In this document: one piece after another, positions 16,666 through 26,120 of the stretch
Numbering within the stretch: the stretch's first letter is position 1
Layout: every line of letters begins with the position of its first letter
Origin: Stutzerimonas stutzeri
GTDB taxonomy: Bacteria > Pseudomonadota > Gammaproteobacteria > Pseudomonadales > Pseudomonadaceae
Assembly (NCBI GenBank): GCA_002339675.1
Contig: DDKB01000015.1
Span: 1-60,542, forward strand
Direction of reading: 5' to 3'
DNA: 60,542 nt
Made by a program: the position numbers and the translations under genes
The notes under the pieces: model-generated
What the model was told of the DNA's origin: nothing
What the model saw: the letters and a program-made list of their open reading frames with translations, nothing else
Databases searched by the model: none

Positions 16666-19044
16666 ATGAACGACGACATCCCTCAGGAATCCGAAAACCT
16701 CTCGTCCACGGGCCTGGTCCTGCCGGACCAGAACCTGCCGGACAAGCTGTACATCATTCCGGTACACAACCGGCCCTTCTTCCCGGCCCAGGTGCTGCCG
16801 ATCATCGTCAACGATGAGCCCTGGTCCGAGACGCTGGAGCTGGTCTCCAAAACGCCGCACCAGCGCCTGGCGCTGTTCTACATGGATACGCCGGCACAGG
16901 ATGCGGCCAGTTTCGATCCGGACAGCCTGCCCGAGCACGGCACCATGGTCCGCGTACACCACGCGTCCAAGGAAGGCGGCAAGCTGCAGTTCGTGGCACA
17001 GGGCATGGCCCGGGTGCGCATCCGCGGTTGGCTGCGGCGCAAGCCGCCCTACCTGGTGGAAGTCGAGTACCCGCAGAGCGACGAAGACCCGCGCGACGAG
17101 GTCAAGGCTTATGGCATGGCGCTGATCAACGCCATCAAGGAGCTGCTGCCGCTCAACCCGTTGTACAGCGAGGAGCTGAAGAATTACCTCAATCGCTTCA
17201 GCCCCAACGCGCCGTCACCGCTGACCGACTTCGCCGCCGCGCTGACCACCGCCCCGGGCGCCGAACTGCAAGAGGTGCTGGACACCGTGCCGGTGCTCAA
17301 GCGCATGGAGAAAGTCCTGCCGCTGCTGCGCAAGGAAGTCGAGGTCGCCAAGCTGCAGAAGGAGCTGACCGGTGAGGTGAACCGCAAGATCGGCGAGCGC
17401 CAGCGCGAGTTCTTCCTCAAGGAACAGTTGAAGATCATCCAGCAGGAACTGGGAATCACCAAGGACGACCGCAGCGCCGACGCCGACGAGTTCCGATCGC
17501 GCCTGGAAGGCAAGGTCGTACCGCCCGCCGCGCAGAAGAAGATCGACGACGAACTGCAGAAACTCTCGGTGCTGGAAACCGGCTCACCGGAATACGCGGT
17601 GACGCGTAACTACCTGGACTGGGCGACCTCCATGCCGTGGGGCAAGTACAGCGAGGACAAGCTCGACCTCAACCACGCGCGCAAAGTCCTCAACGCTCAT
17701 CACGCGGGCCTCGACGACATCAAGGATCGCATCCTCGAGTTTCTCGCCGTCGGGGCCTTCCGCGGCGAGATTGCCGGCTCCATCGTGCTGCTGGTGGGGC
17801 CGCCGGGCGTGGGCAAGACCAGCATCGGCAAGTCCATCGCCGAATCGCTGGGCCGCCGTTTCTACCGGTTCAGCGTCGGCGGCATGCGCGACGAGGCGGA
17901 GATCAAGGGCCATCGCCGCACCTACATTGGTGCCCTGCCCGGCAAGCTGGTGCAGGCGCTGAAAGAGGTCGAGGTCATGAACCCCGTGATCATGCTCGAC
18001 GAGGTCGACAAGCTGGGCAGCAGCCATCAGGGCGACCCGGCCTCCGCGCTGCTGGAAACCCTGGACCCCGAGCAGAACGTCGGCTTCCTCGACCATTACC
18101 TGGACCTGCGTCTGGACCTGTCCAAGGTGCTGTTCGTCTGCACGGCCAACACGCTCTACTCGATCCCCGGTCCGCTGCTTGACCGCATGGAGATCATCCG
18201 GCTGTCCGGCTACATCACCGAGGAGAAACTGGCGATCGCCAAGCGCCACCTCTGGCCACGGCAGCTCGAGCGCGCCGGCGTGCCGAAGAAGCGGCTGTCG
18301 ATCAGCGACAGTGCGCTGCGCAGCCTGATCGAAGGCTATGCGCGCGAGGCCGGAGTGCGACAGCTGGACAAGCAGCTCGGCAAGGTGGTGCGCAAAGCGG
18401 TGGTCAAGTTGCTCGACGAGCCCGAGGCGGGCATCAAGATCGGCCCGAAGGACATCGAGAGCTACCTAGGCATGCCGTTCTGGCACCCCGAGCAGCTGCT
18501 TACCGGGGTCGGCGTGGTCACCGGCCTGGCCTGGAACAGCATGGGCGGCGCGACGCTGCCGATCGAGGCGACGCGCATCCACACGCTCAACCGCGGCTTC
18601 AAGCTCACCGGCAAGCTGGGTGACGTGATGAAGGAGTCGGCCGAAATCGCCTTCAGCTACATCAACTCGCATCTGAAGGAGTTCAAGGGCGATCCGACCT
18701 TCTTCGACCAGGCCTTTGTGCATATGCACGTGCCGGAAGGCGCTACGCCGAAGGACGGGCCGAGTGCCGGTATCAGCATGGCCAGTGCGCTGCTGTCGCT
18801 GGCGCGCAATCAGGCACCAAAGAAAGGCGTGGCCATGACCGGTGAGCTGACCTTGACCGGGCTGGTCTTACCCATCGGCGGCTTGCGGGAAAAAGTGATT
18901 GCTGCGCGGCGCTTGAAGCTCTACGAGCTGATCATTCCCGAACTGAACCGGGGTGACTTCGAAGAACTGCCGGATTACCTCAAGGAAGGGCTGACGATGC
19001 ATTTCGCCAAGCGCTTCAGCGACGTGGTCAAGGTCCTGTTCTGA
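16666..19044 (+). CDS. asrA: ATP-dependent Lon-family protease (AsrA-like)
   Basis: A 792-residue Lon protease: N-terminal substrate domain (to about residue 300), AAA+ module with Walker A GPPGVGKTS at about 378-386 and Walker B VIMLDEVDK, and a C-terminal Ser-Lys peptidase with DGPSAG (Ser at about 700) and the catalytic Lys at about 743 in LREKVIAA. The position next to pruR-putA and icp matches the P. aeruginosa second Lon paralogue AsrA, linked there to aminoglycoside and heat stress, rather than the housekeeping lon beside clpX. The sigma-32-like promoter supports stress control. Confidence 0.88.
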   Translation: MNDDIPQESENLSSTGLVLPDQNLPDKLYIIPVHNRPFFPAQVLPIIVNDEPWSETLELVSKTPHQRLALFYMDTPAQDAASFDPDSLPEHGTMVRVHHASKEGGKLQFVAQGMARVRIRGWLRRKPPYLVEVEYPQSDEDPRDEVKAYGMALINAIKELLPLNPLYSEELKNYLNRFSPNAPSPLTDFAAALTTAPGAELQEVLDTVPVLKRMEKVLPLLRKEVEVAKLQKELTGEVNRKIGERQREFFLKEQLKIIQQELGITKDDRSADADEFRSRLEGKVVPPAAQKKIDDELQKLSVLETGSPEYAVTRNYLDWATSMPWGKYSEDKLDLNHARKVLNAHHAGLDDIKDRILEFLAVGAFRGEIAGSIVLLVGPPGVGKTSIGKSIAESLGRRFYRFSVGGMRDEAEIKGHRRTYIGALPGKLVQALKEVEVMNPVIMLDEVDKLGSSHQGDPASALLETLDPEQNVGFLDHYLDLRLDLSKVLFVCTANTLYSIPGPLLDRMEIIRLSGYITEEKLAIAKRHLWPRQLERAGVPKKRLSISDSALRSLIEGYAREAGVRQLDKQLGKVVRKAVVKLLDEPEAGIKIGPKDIESYLGMPFWHPEQLLTGVGVVTGLAWNSMGGATLPIEATRIHTLNRGFKLTGKLGDVMKESAEIAFSYINSHLKEFKGDPTFFDQAFVHMHVPEGATPKDGPSAGISMASALLSLARNQAPKKGVAMTGELTLTGLVLPIGGLREKVIAARRLKLYELIIPELNRGDFEELPDYLKEGLTMHFAKRFSDVVKVLF

Positions 19045-19163
19045 GCTGGAACCGGCCGGAAGCGCGCGCGACGGCGGCGCGCAACCGGCCGGCCGGCTTT
19101 ACGACCGGCGCCGGGCGCCTTATGGTTCCTGCATCTCCATGCCAGCCGAGAGCCCACACGCCG

Positions 19164-19559
19164 ATGTCCAATGCCCTGTCCCGCCTGTTGCCGATCGTAC
19201 CGTTGCTCCTGCTCGCCGCCTGCGCCAGTGCGCCGTCCGGTCCGGTTACCCTGAGCGACGAGGCCGATTGTCCGGTCACCCTGCAACCGGGCCAGAAACT
19301 GATCGTCAGCCTGCCCAGCAACCCGGCCACCGGTTACCGCTGGAGTGCCCGGGAGATCTCCGACGACCAGTTGAAGAGCCTTGGCCCGGAAGTGTTCAGT
19401 TCACCGAAAAACGACTTGGTGGGCGGCGACGGCATCTCGACTTGGCGCTTCCAGGCCGATCAGCGGGGCAGCGGCCGGCTGTACCTGACGTACCAGCGCC
19501 CCTGGGAACTCGACCGCGAGCCGGCCGGGCTGTTCGACTGCCGCATCGAGGTGCAATAG
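19164..19559 (+). CDS. icp: Chagasin-family (I42) cysteine peptidase inhibitor, lipoprotein
   Basis: A 131-residue lipoprotein (LLAAC, acylated Cys20). It has the three inhibitory loops of the chagasin/ICP family: NPATGY at 53-58, GGDGISTW at 87-94 and RPW at 112-114. It should block papain-type (C1) cysteine peptidases from the periplasmic face. The gene lies just after the Lon-type protease as in P. aeruginosa (icp). Start at 19164 keeps the lipoprotein signal intact; an in-frame ATG 14 codons upstream would bury it. Confidence 0.85.
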   Translation: MSNALSRLLPIVPLLLLAACASAPSGPVTLSDEADCPVTLQPGQKLIVSLPSNPATGYRWSAREISDDQLKSLGPEVFSSPKNDLVGGDGISTWRFQADQRGSGRLYLTYQRPWELDREPAGLFDCRIEVQ

Positions 19560-19657
19560 CCGCCGCGGTCAGCTGGCCGATTGTCCTGTGGCGTCAGCGG
19601 TCGAGTCGGCTTTCCGCTACAATGCCGCCCCTGTTTTCTGCCTGCCCAGACGTTACC

Positions 19658-20401
19658 GTGAGCCACGAACCCGATCGCCTGTTCGCCCAGCCCCTCGCCC
19701 AGCCTCAGGACTTCGTTTTCAACGAAGACGTGGTACGGGTGTTTCCCGACATGATCAAGCGCTCGGTCCCGGGCTACCCAACCATCGTCGAAAACATCGG
19801 CGTGCTGGCGGCGCAATTTGCCCAGCCGAACACCTGTCTGTACGACCTCGGTTGCTCGCTGGGCGCGGTGACCCAGGCGCTGCGTCGGCACGTCAAGACC
19901 GACAACTGCCGGGTCATAGCGATCGATAACTCCGCAGCCATGGTCGAGCGCTGCCGCGAGTATCTGCATGGGCAGGATTCCATGTTTCAGGAGCTGCTTC
20001 CTGTCGAGGTGATCGAAGCCGACGTGCTGGCCCTCGCGTTTCAGCCTGCCTCGCTGGTCGCACTCAATTTCACCCTGCAGTTCATCCCGCCGCCGCAGCG
20101 CCCCGCTCTTCTGCGCGCCATCCGCCAGGCCCTGGTGCCGGGTGGTGCGTTGATCCTCTCGGAAAAGCTGCGTTTCGAAGACGACCAGGAGCAGCAGCTG
20201 TTGGCCGATCTGCACATCGCCTTCAAACGCGCCAACGGCTACAGCGAGCTGGAAATCGCGCAGAAGCGCAGCGCCATCGAGAATGTGATGAAACCCGACA
20301 GCCTGGAAACCCATCGTCAGCGCTTGCTGGACGCCGGCTTTTCCAAGGTGGTGCCCTGGTTCCAGTGCCTGAACTTCGCCTCATTGATCGCCCTGCCATG
20401 A
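19658..20401 (+). CDS. cmoA: Carboxy-S-adenosylmethionine synthase CmoA
   Basis: A 247-residue SAM-fold enzyme making carboxy-SAM from SAM and prephenate for wobble-uridine modification (cmo5U34) in tRNA. Shows CLYDLGCSLGAVTQALRR (glycine-rich loop), VIAIDNSAAM and NFTLQFIPPPQR typical of CmoA. The GTG start at 19658 gives VSHEPDRLFAQPL, the usual N-terminus. Its TGA overlaps the cmoB ATG (ATGA), so the two are translationally coupled. Confidence 0.93.
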   Translation: MSHEPDRLFAQPLAQPQDFVFNEDVVRVFPDMIKRSVPGYPTIVENIGVLAAQFAQPNTCLYDLGCSLGAVTQALRRHVKTDNCRVIAIDNSAAMVERCREYLHGQDSMFQELLPVEVIEADVLALAFQPASLVALNFTLQFIPPPQRPALLRAIRQALVPGGALILSEKLRFEDDQEQQLLADLHIAFKRANGYSELEIAQKRSAIENVMKPDSLETHRQRLLDAGFSKVVPWFQCLNFASLIALP

Positions 20402-21360
20402 ATCTCGACCTGACTCCCCTCGCCTGGCGCCTGGCCGGCACCCCGCTGGCCGCCTGGGCCAATGGCCTGCAGCAACAGCTGGACGCCAAGCTCGCGGTGG
20501 GACACGGCGACCTGCCGCGCTGGCGGCGCGCCGTGGATGCATTGCCCGATATCCAGCCCAGCGCCGTGGAGCTGCGCGATGCCTTTCGACTGGAGTCCGA
20601 CAGCGATGAGGCGACACGCGCCGTTACCCATGACGCACTGTTCGGGCTTTCCCCCTGGCGCAAGGGCCCGTTCGAGGTATTCGGTGTGCATGTCGACACC
20701 GAATGGCGCTCGGACTGGAAATGGGACCGCGTATCGCCGCACTTGAACCTGAGCGGCAAACGCATCCTCGACGTCGGCTGTGGCAATGGCTACTACATGT
20801 GGCGCATGCTCGGCGCCGGGGCCGACTCGGTTGTCGGGATCGATCCGAACTGGCTGTTCTTCTGCCAGTTTCACGCCATGAAACGCTACCTTGCCGAACA
20901 CCCCGTCTGGCACCTGCCGATGGCCCTGGAAGAACTGCCGGCGAAGCTCGAAGGCTTCGACACGGTGTTTTCCATGGGCGTGCTCTATCACCGGCGCTCG
21001 CCCATCGATCACCTGCTTGACCTGAAGGACTGCCTGCTCAAGGGTGGCGAGCTGGTGCTGGAAACCCTGGTGGTCGAGGGCGACGAGCATACCGCGCTGG
21101 TCCCGGAAGACCGTTACGCGCAGATGCGCAACGTCTGGTTCCTACCCTCGGTGGCCGCGCTGGAATGCTGGCTGCGCCGGGCCGGATTCGTCGATGTACG
21201 CTGCGTCGATGTCAGCGTCACCAGCGTCGAGGAGCAGCGCAGTACCGACTGGATGCGCTATCAGTCGCTACCCGACTTCCTCGACCCTGATGACCACCGC
21301 AAAACCATCGAAGGGCTGCCGGCACCGATGCGTGCCGTCCTGATCGCACACAAACCCTAG
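20398..21360 (+). CDS. cmoB: tRNA U34 carboxymethyltransferase CmoB
   Basis: A 320-residue enzyme that transfers the carboxymethyl group from carboxy-SAM to 5-hydroxyuridine at tRNA position 34. Key features are KWDRVSPHLNLSGKRILDVGCGNGYYMWRMLGAGA and the FSMGVLYHRRSPIDHL segment. It overlaps cmoA by four bases. Its stop overlaps the end of the convergent DUF1127-like gene by four bases. Confidence 0.93.
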   Translation: MNLDLTPLAWRLAGTPLAAWANGLQQQLDAKLAVGHGDLPRWRRAVDALPDIQPSAVELRDAFRLESDSDEATRAVTHDALFGLSPWRKGPFEVFGVHVDTEWRSDWKWDRVSPHLNLSGKRILDVGCGNGYYMWRMLGAGADSVVGIDPNWLFFCQFHAMKRYLAEHPVWHLPMALEELPAKLEGFDTVFSMGVLYHRRSPIDHLLDLKDCLLKGGELVLETLVVEGDEHTALVPEDRYAQMRNVWFLPSVAALECWLRRAGFVDVRCVDVSVTSVEEQRSTDWMRYQSLPDFLDPDDHRKTIEGLPAPMRAVLIAHKP

Positions 21361-21638
21361 CGCTGGCGCTGGCAGCGCCGCTCTTCGACCAACTGCCTCA
21401 GCGGCATCTGCAGTTTTTCAATGAGCCGCGGGCGACTCAAATCACGCATCCGCAGCTGACGATCGCTGAGCATCAGCAGACGCCGATATAGACGCCGTTT
21501 GCGCCAGGCGACGAACCAGTCGATAACCGCCTGCTGCAGCTCGATGGGCCACATCGCCGGCATATAGAAGTCCGGCATCGCCGGACGGGCGCGGTCGTCG
21601 ATACGATCGTCCCGTTGCCGCTGTTCAGAATGACGCAT
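21357..21638 (-). CDS. Small basic protein with DUF1127-like C-terminus
   Basis: A 93-residue, Arg-rich protein. The C-terminal part, WRKRRLYRRLLMLSDRQLRMRDLSRPRLIEKL, resembles DUF1127 (arginine-rich helices with L-DRQLRD-G). The start at 21638 sits behind AGGAGG. It is divergent from a LysR-type gene, a common arrangement in Pseudomonas that hints at control by that regulator. DUF1127 proteins in other bacteria have been tied to phosphate/carbon metabolism and RNA binding; no role can be assigned here. Confidence 0.6.
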   Translation of the reverse strand: MRHSEQRQRDDRIDDRARPAMPDFYMPAMWPIELQQAVIDWFVAWRKRRLYRRLLMLSDRQLRMRDLSRPRLIEKLQMPLRQLVEERRCQRQR

Positions 21639-21725
21639 GGCATCCTCCTGCTTTCGCGAGGGGTGCATGGGCGCACCCGGTGCCCGCCGACCGACTCGTG
21701 GCCGGCCAAATCAGCTTGAGCGCCC

Positions 21726-21769
21726 TTGACGATTCAGACAAACGACTACAATAGAACTGTCGATTCAGA
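21726..21769 (+). promoter_or_regulatory. Promoter and repeated CGATTCAGA in LysR/DUF1127 gap
   Basis: TTGACG (21726-21731) and TACAAT (21747-21752) form a near-consensus promoter with a short 15-base spacer for the LysR gene. Two identical CGATTCAGA copies (21730-21738 and 21761-21769), 31 bases apart, flank the -10 region; they may bind a regulator, possibly the LysR protein itself (inference). Confidence 0.45.
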
Positions 21770-21787
21770 AAAATTGAAGGAAAGCCA

Positions 21788-22690
21788 ATGCCCGGCATGC
21801 CCGAGGAGCTTCCCCAATCTGCAATGCCCCTGCTTGAAATCGATGTGCTGCGCACTTTCGTCTCTATCGCCGAGAGTGGAAGCTTCACGCGCGCAGCCGG
21901 GCAGGTCTTTCGCACCACCTCGGCCGTCAGCATGCAGATCAAACGGCTCGAGACCCTGCTCGGCTGCACCTTGTTCATTCGCGAGGCGCGACGCATCGCG
22001 CTGACCGATGAGGGCGAACGGCTGCTTGGTTACGCGCGGCGCTTGCTCAAACTCAATGAAGAGACGGTCAGTGCATTCATTCTGCCGCCGCTCAACGGGC
22101 GGGTTCGTTTCGGTACCCCGGCGGACATCGGCACGCATATCCTGCCCGGCCTGCTGTCGCTGTTCGCCCGGACCCACCCGGGGATCGAGGTGAATGTCTC
22201 GGTGGGCCGCAGCGTCGACATGATCCAGCGCATCGACGCCGGCGAGCTGGACGTCGCGCTCATCAGCGTCGGCAACCTCGGCCAGGATGACTCACGCGGC
22301 GAAGTCATCCACCGCGAACCACTGGTGTGGGCCGGCCGAGCGGGCGGCGTGGCGGTTGAGCGTGACCCGCTGCCACTGGCCCTGTCCACGCCTGAGTGTG
22401 CGTGGCGACGCCAGGCATTGGACGCACTGGATCGTGCCGGCCGCGCCTATCGCATCGCCTATTCCAGCGAGCAATGCGCAGGCCAGGAGGCGGCGATGAT
22501 CGCCGACCTGGCGGTGGCGCCTTATCCGTTGAGCCTTATCAAACCCCCGCTGAAGCGACTGGAGGAAGGCGACAACCTGCCAACGCTGGGTGAATATCAG
22601 ATCAAATTGCTTTGCGCGGCTGGCCGCAGCAAGGCGGTGGACGTGCTGTCCCGACATGTCATCGCAGCGTTTGCCGCCTATCACAAGTGA
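21788..22690 (+). CDS. LysR-family transcriptional regulator
   Basis: A 300-residue LysR regulator. The winged helix-turn-helix (LRTFVSIAESGSFTRAAGQVFRTTSAVSMQIKRLE) is at about residues 20-55, followed by a two-lobed effector domain. It is divergent from the DUF1127-like gene, its most likely target. The C-terminal lobe is short. The effector is unknown. An AAGGA site lies before the start at 21788; MPLLEIDVL 12 codons later is an alternative start. Confidence 0.88.
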   Translation: MPGMPEELPQSAMPLLEIDVLRTFVSIAESGSFTRAAGQVFRTTSAVSMQIKRLETLLGCTLFIREARRIALTDEGERLLGYARRLLKLNEETVSAFILPPLNGRVRFGTPADIGTHILPGLLSLFARTHPGIEVNVSVGRSVDMIQRIDAGELDVALISVGNLGQDDSRGEVIHREPLVWAGRAGGVAVERDPLPLALSTPECAWRRQALDALDRAGRAYRIAYSSEQCAGQEAAMIADLAVAPYPLSLIKPPLKRLEEGDNLPTLGEYQIKLLCAAGRSKAVDVLSRHVIAAFAAYHK

Positions 22691-22724
22691 GCTCAACCAA
22701 CGGCAGTACGAGCGCGGAGACACA

Positions 22725-22931
22725 ATGGCGAAATGGTTGATCGCGGCGGGTTTGCTGCTGCTTCTGCTCGGTCTGATTCTGCACTACGCACCGGGCCTGC
22801 TGAGCTGGTTCGGCAAGCTGCCCGGCGACATCCGCATCGAATCGGAACGCAGCCGGACGTTCATCCCGATCACCTCGATGATCATCCTGAGCGTGCTGCT
22901 GACGATTCTGCTGAATCTGTTCAGGCGATGA
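22725..22931 (+). CDS. DUF2905 family membrane protein
   Basis: A 68-residue inner-membrane protein with two hydrophobic helices (WLIAAGLLLLLLGLILHYAPGLL and ITSMIILSVLLTILLNLF) joined by a conserved WFGKLPGDIRIE turn, characteristic of DUF2905. Function unknown. The gene follows the LysR gene by 34 bases with a GGAGA site and may be co-transcribed with it. Confidence 0.8.
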   Translation: MAKWLIAAGLLLLLLGLILHYAPGLLSWFGKLPGDIRIESERSRTFIPITSMIILSVLLTILLNLFRR

Positions 22932-22965
22932 GGCGACCCGCCACGAAGCGAATCGCCCTGAAGGT

Positions 22966-23712
22966 TCAGCCGCGTGCCGACGCGCTGAGAATGAGGTGCT
23001 TCATTTCCTTGACGGCCTGCTTGAAGCCGACGAAGAGCGCGTGAGCGACGATGGCGTGGCCGATGTTCAGCTCGTTGACGCCCCGGATCGCGGCGATGGC
23101 CTCGGCGTTGTGGTAGTGCAGGCCATGGCCAGCGTTGACGATCAGGCCGTGGCTCAGACCAGATTCGACACCGTCTCGGATTCTCGCCAACTCGCAGGCG
23201 CGTTCGGCGACGCCGTGCGCATCGGCATAGCGCCCGGTGTGCAGTTCGATGGCCGGCGCCCCAACGCGAGCGGCAGCCTCTATCTGCCGTGGATCGGCAT
23301 CGATGAACAGCGACACCTCTGCACCGCAGGCAGCCAGGCGATCCACCGCTTCACGGATGCGCGCCTCCTGCCCCGCCACATCCAAGCCGCCCTCGGTGGT
23401 GAGCTCCTGACGCGTCTCCGGCACCAGACAGACGTGCTCTGGGCGTAGCCGTTCGGCGAAAGCCAGCATCGCCTCAGTGACGCCCATCTCGAAGTTCATT
23501 CGTGTCTGCAGTGCGTCCTTCATCATCAACACGTCGCGCTCCTGGATGTGGCGACGGTCTTCGCGAAGGTGCACGGTGATGCCATCGGCCCCGGCCTCCT
23601 CGGCATCCAGCGCGGCCTTGACCGGGTCCGGATAGCGGGTGCCGCGCGCCTGGCGCAGTGTGGCAACGTGGTCGACATTGACGCCGAGCAGGATTCGGTT
23701 GACTTCAGTCAC
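22966..23712 (-). CDS. pdxJ: Pyridoxine 5'-phosphate synthase PdxJ
   Basis: A 248-residue cytosolic TIM-barrel enzyme that condenses 1-deoxyxylulose 5-phosphate with 3-amino-2-oxopropyl phosphate to give pyridoxine 5'-phosphate, the last step of de novo vitamin B6 synthesis. Hallmarks are LLGVNVDHVATLRQARG, ITVHLREDRRHI and LNIGHAIVAHALFVG. It overlaps recO by 8 bases at the end of the lepA-lepB-rnc-era-recO-pdxJ series. Confidence 0.95.
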   Translation of the reverse strand: MTEVNRILLGVNVDHVATLRQARGTRYPDPVKAALDAEEAGADGITVHLREDRRHIQERDVLMMKDALQTRMNFEMGVTEAMLAFAERLRPEHVCLVPETRQELTTEGGLDVAGQEARIREAVDRLAACGAEVSLFIDADPRQIEAAARVGAPAIELHTGRYADAHGVAERACELARIRDGVESGLSHGLIVNAGHGLHYHNAEAIAAIRGVNELNIGHAIVAHALFVGFKQAVKEMKHLILSASARG

Positions 23713-24394
23713 GCGGGACCTCCTTGATGTTCATGAACAGTTCACGGCTGACCAGCGGCCGGCCACCTAGATGGGGTGCCAGCGCCTGACGCATCAGTCT
23801 TTTCGCTGCCGCCAGCGCGCCGGGCACTTCCCAGTCGGCCTCGGCCATGGCCAAGAGTTCCGCACCGTTGAACAAGCCCGGCTGGAATTGGCCGACGGGT
23901 TCCAGACCGGTGTCCGGCAGTAATCGATACAGCCCTTGCGGGGCGATCGGCTGCCCAACGATATCCACATCAAGGGCGAAGCCGTAGCCCAGCTCGCCCA
24001 GCAACCGCCACTCGAACGCTCGCAGGATCGGCTCGAGCGGACGCTTGGCCGCCAGCGCAGGCAGGGTCGCGGCGTAATGCTCGAACATCGCCGGGTGCGC
24101 GTCTTCGGCCGGGAGCAGGCGGATCAGCAGCTCGTTGAGGTACATGCCACTGAACAGCGCGTTGCCGTCGAGCCAGAAGGCCAGGCCGGCGCTGTCCAGC
24201 CGTCCGACACTCTTGAGCTCGCCGCGCCCGCGAAACTCCACCTCCAACGGCACGAACGGCCGTGCCAGGGTGCCGGCGCGACCCCGCGCGCCCCGCAGCA
24301 CGGCGCGTAGCCGGCCTTGCGGCGTGAAGAAGTCCACCAGCGCACTGCTTTCGCGGTACGGCCGGCTGTGAAGAACGAAGGCGGATTGGGTCAT
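23705..24394 (-). CDS. recO: DNA repair protein RecO
   Basis: A 229-residue recombination mediator: N-terminal OB-fold (AFVLHSRPYRESSALVDFFTPQGRLRAVLRGARG) and helical C-terminal part. It helps load RecA on SSB-coated single-stranded DNA in the RecFOR pathway. The start at 24394 gives the usual MTQSAFVLHSRPY N-terminus; a longer frame upstream has no family similarity. Zinc-type cysteines are absent, as in other gammaproteobacterial RecO proteins. Confidence 0.92.
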   Translation of the reverse strand: MTQSAFVLHSRPYRESSALVDFFTPQGRLRAVLRGARGRAGTLARPFVPLEVEFRGRGELKSVGRLDSAGLAFWLDGNALFSGMYLNELLIRLLPAEDAHPAMFEHYAATLPALAAKRPLEPILRAFEWRLLGELGYGFALDVDIVGQPIAPQGLYRLLPDTGLEPVGQFQPGLFNGAELLAMAEADWEVPGALAAAKRLMRQALAPHLGGRPLVSRELFMNIKEVPRD

Positions 24395-24526
24395 GGGAGG
24401 CAGAGGCTGGAGCGCAGCGGCACACGTAGGAAAGCAGTCTACTTCACCCAAGCGGGTAGGCATGCAGGCCGAGTCCCATTCAGCTTTGAAGCCAAGACTC
24501 CCAAGCGCAAAAGCCGCTCTTGCCGC

Positions 24527-25444
24527 CTACTGGTAACCCAGCGAGTGCAGCGCGCGCTCGTCATCCGACCAGCCGCTCTTCACCTTGACCCAGAGGTTGA
24601 GCATGACCTTGGAGTCGAACAGCACTTCCATGTCCTTGCGCGCCTCCTGGCCGATGCGCTTGATACGCTCGCCCTTGTCACCGATGATGATTTTCTTCTG
24701 GCCGTCGCGCTCCACGAGAATCAGCGCATGGATATGCAGCACATGCCCTTGCTGCTTGAAGTCCTCGATCTCGACGGTGATCTGGTAGGGCACCTCGGCG
24801 CCCAGCTGCCTCATGATTTTCTCGCGCACCAGCTCGGCGGCCAGAAACCGGCTGCTCCGGTCGGTGATCTGATCCTCGGGGAAGAAGTGCTCTCCCTCCG
24901 GCAGATGCGAGGCGACAAGCTTTTCAAAGACGTCCAGGTTCTGCCCGTGCTGGGCGGAGATGGGCACGATCTCCGCGTTCGGCAACTGCTGCGCCAGCCA
25001 TTCGAAATGCGGCAGCAGCTCACCCTTGTCTTCAACGCGATCGGTCTTGTTTACCGCCACGATGACCGGTCCCTCGACGTACTGGACCCGCTCGAGCACG
25101 AGTTGGTCCTCATCGGTCCAGCGTGTACGGTCTACGACGAACACCACGACGTCGACGTCCTTCAGGGCCGATGAGGCAGTGCGGTTCATGTAGCGGTTGA
25201 GCGCCGTCTCGCCATTCTTGTGCAACCCGGGGGTGTCGACATAGACCGCCTGAACCGCGCCCTCGGTCTTGATTCCCAGCATGTTGTGGCGAGTGGTCTG
25301 CGGCTTGCGCGAGGTGATCGCCAGTTTCTGCCCAAGGACGTGGTTGAGCAGCGTCGACTTGCCGACGTTGGGCCGGCCGACAATGGCCACGTAACCGCAG
25401 CGGCTCACGTTCTCGTCCTGCGAATGTTCATCAGTCATGGCCAT
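24527..25444 (-). CDS. era: GTPase Era
   Basis: A 305-residue GTPase needed for 30S ribosome maturation. G motifs: GRPNVGKST (G1), DTPG (G3), NKTD (G4). The C-terminal KH domain carries IIGDKGERIKRIGQEAR and binds the 3' end of 16S rRNA. It overlaps rnc by 14 bases, the conserved rnc-era coupling. Confidence 0.96.
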   Translation of the reverse strand: MAMTDEHSQDENVSRCGYVAIVGRPNVGKSTLLNHVLGQKLAITSRKPQTTRHNMLGIKTEGAVQAVYVDTPGLHKNGETALNRYMNRTASSALKDVDVVVFVVDRTRWTDEDQLVLERVQYVEGPVIVAVNKTDRVEDKGELLPHFEWLAQQLPNAEIVPISAQHGQNLDVFEKLVASHLPEGEHFFPEDQITDRSSRFLAAELVREKIMRQLGAEVPYQITVEIEDFKQQGHVLHIHALILVERDGQKKIIIGDKGERIKRIGQEARKDMEVLFDSKVMLNLWVKVKSGWSDDERALHSLGYQ

Positions 25445-26120
25445 TCTCCACGCCCAGCGCGATCAATGCCGAGGCAGCGGCAACCTGTTCGGCGATACGC
25501 CGGCTGGCTCCCTGCCCTTGCGTTTTCTCGTTGAGCAGGGACACCTGGCATTCAACGAAGAAGGTGCGGCAATGGGGATCGCCCTGTATCGCCACCACTT
25601 CATATTTGGGCAACTCGCAGGCGCGCGACTGCAGGAATTCCTGCAGCCGGGTCTTCGGGTCCTTGTTGGTGTCGACCAGTGTCAGGCCTTCCAGTTCGTT
25701 GGCAAGCCAGGCCAACACGCGATCGCGCGCGGCCTCCATGCCCGCATCGAGGTAGATGGCGCCGATCAGCGCCTCGAGCGTGTCGGCGAGGATCGACTCA
25801 CGGCGATACCCACCGCTCTTGAGCTCGCCGGAGCCCAGACGCAGGTGCTCGCCGAGTTCGAAACCCCGCGCCAGCACAGCCAGCGTCTCGCCCTTGACCA
25901 GGCGTGCGCGAAGACGCGACAGCTGCCCTTCCTTGGCTTGGGGAAAGTGCTGGAACAGCGCCTCGCCGGCAATGAAGTTGAGGATCGCATCGCCGAGAAA
26001 CTCCAGACGTTCGTTGTTGCGTCCGGCGTAGCTGCGGTGCGTCAGGGCCAGCAGCATCAGCTCCTGGTCTTTGAATTGATATCCGAGCCTGCGCTCGAGA
26101 CGGGCTAACGAAGTGCTCAC
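25431..26120 (-). CDS. rnc: Ribonuclease III
   Basis: A 229-residue double-strand-specific endoribonuclease processing rRNA and structured mRNAs. The catalytic motif NERLEFLGDAILN is present, as is the second acidic site (EALIGAIYLDAG). The double-stranded RNA-binding domain is at the C-terminus (DPKTRLQEFLQSR... GQGASRRIAEQVAAASAL). Its start overlaps the DUF4845 gene by four bases. Confidence 0.96.
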   Translation of the reverse strand: MSTSLARLERRLGYQFKDQELMLLALTHRSYAGRNNERLEFLGDAILNFIAGEALFQHFPQAKEGQLSRLRARLVKGETLAVLARGFELGEHLRLGSGELKSGGYRRESILADTLEALIGAIYLDAGMEAARDRVLAWLANELEGLTLVDTNKDPKTRLQEFLQSRACELPKYEVVAIQGDPHCRTFFVECQVSLLNEKTQGQGASRRIAEQVAAASALIALGVENGHD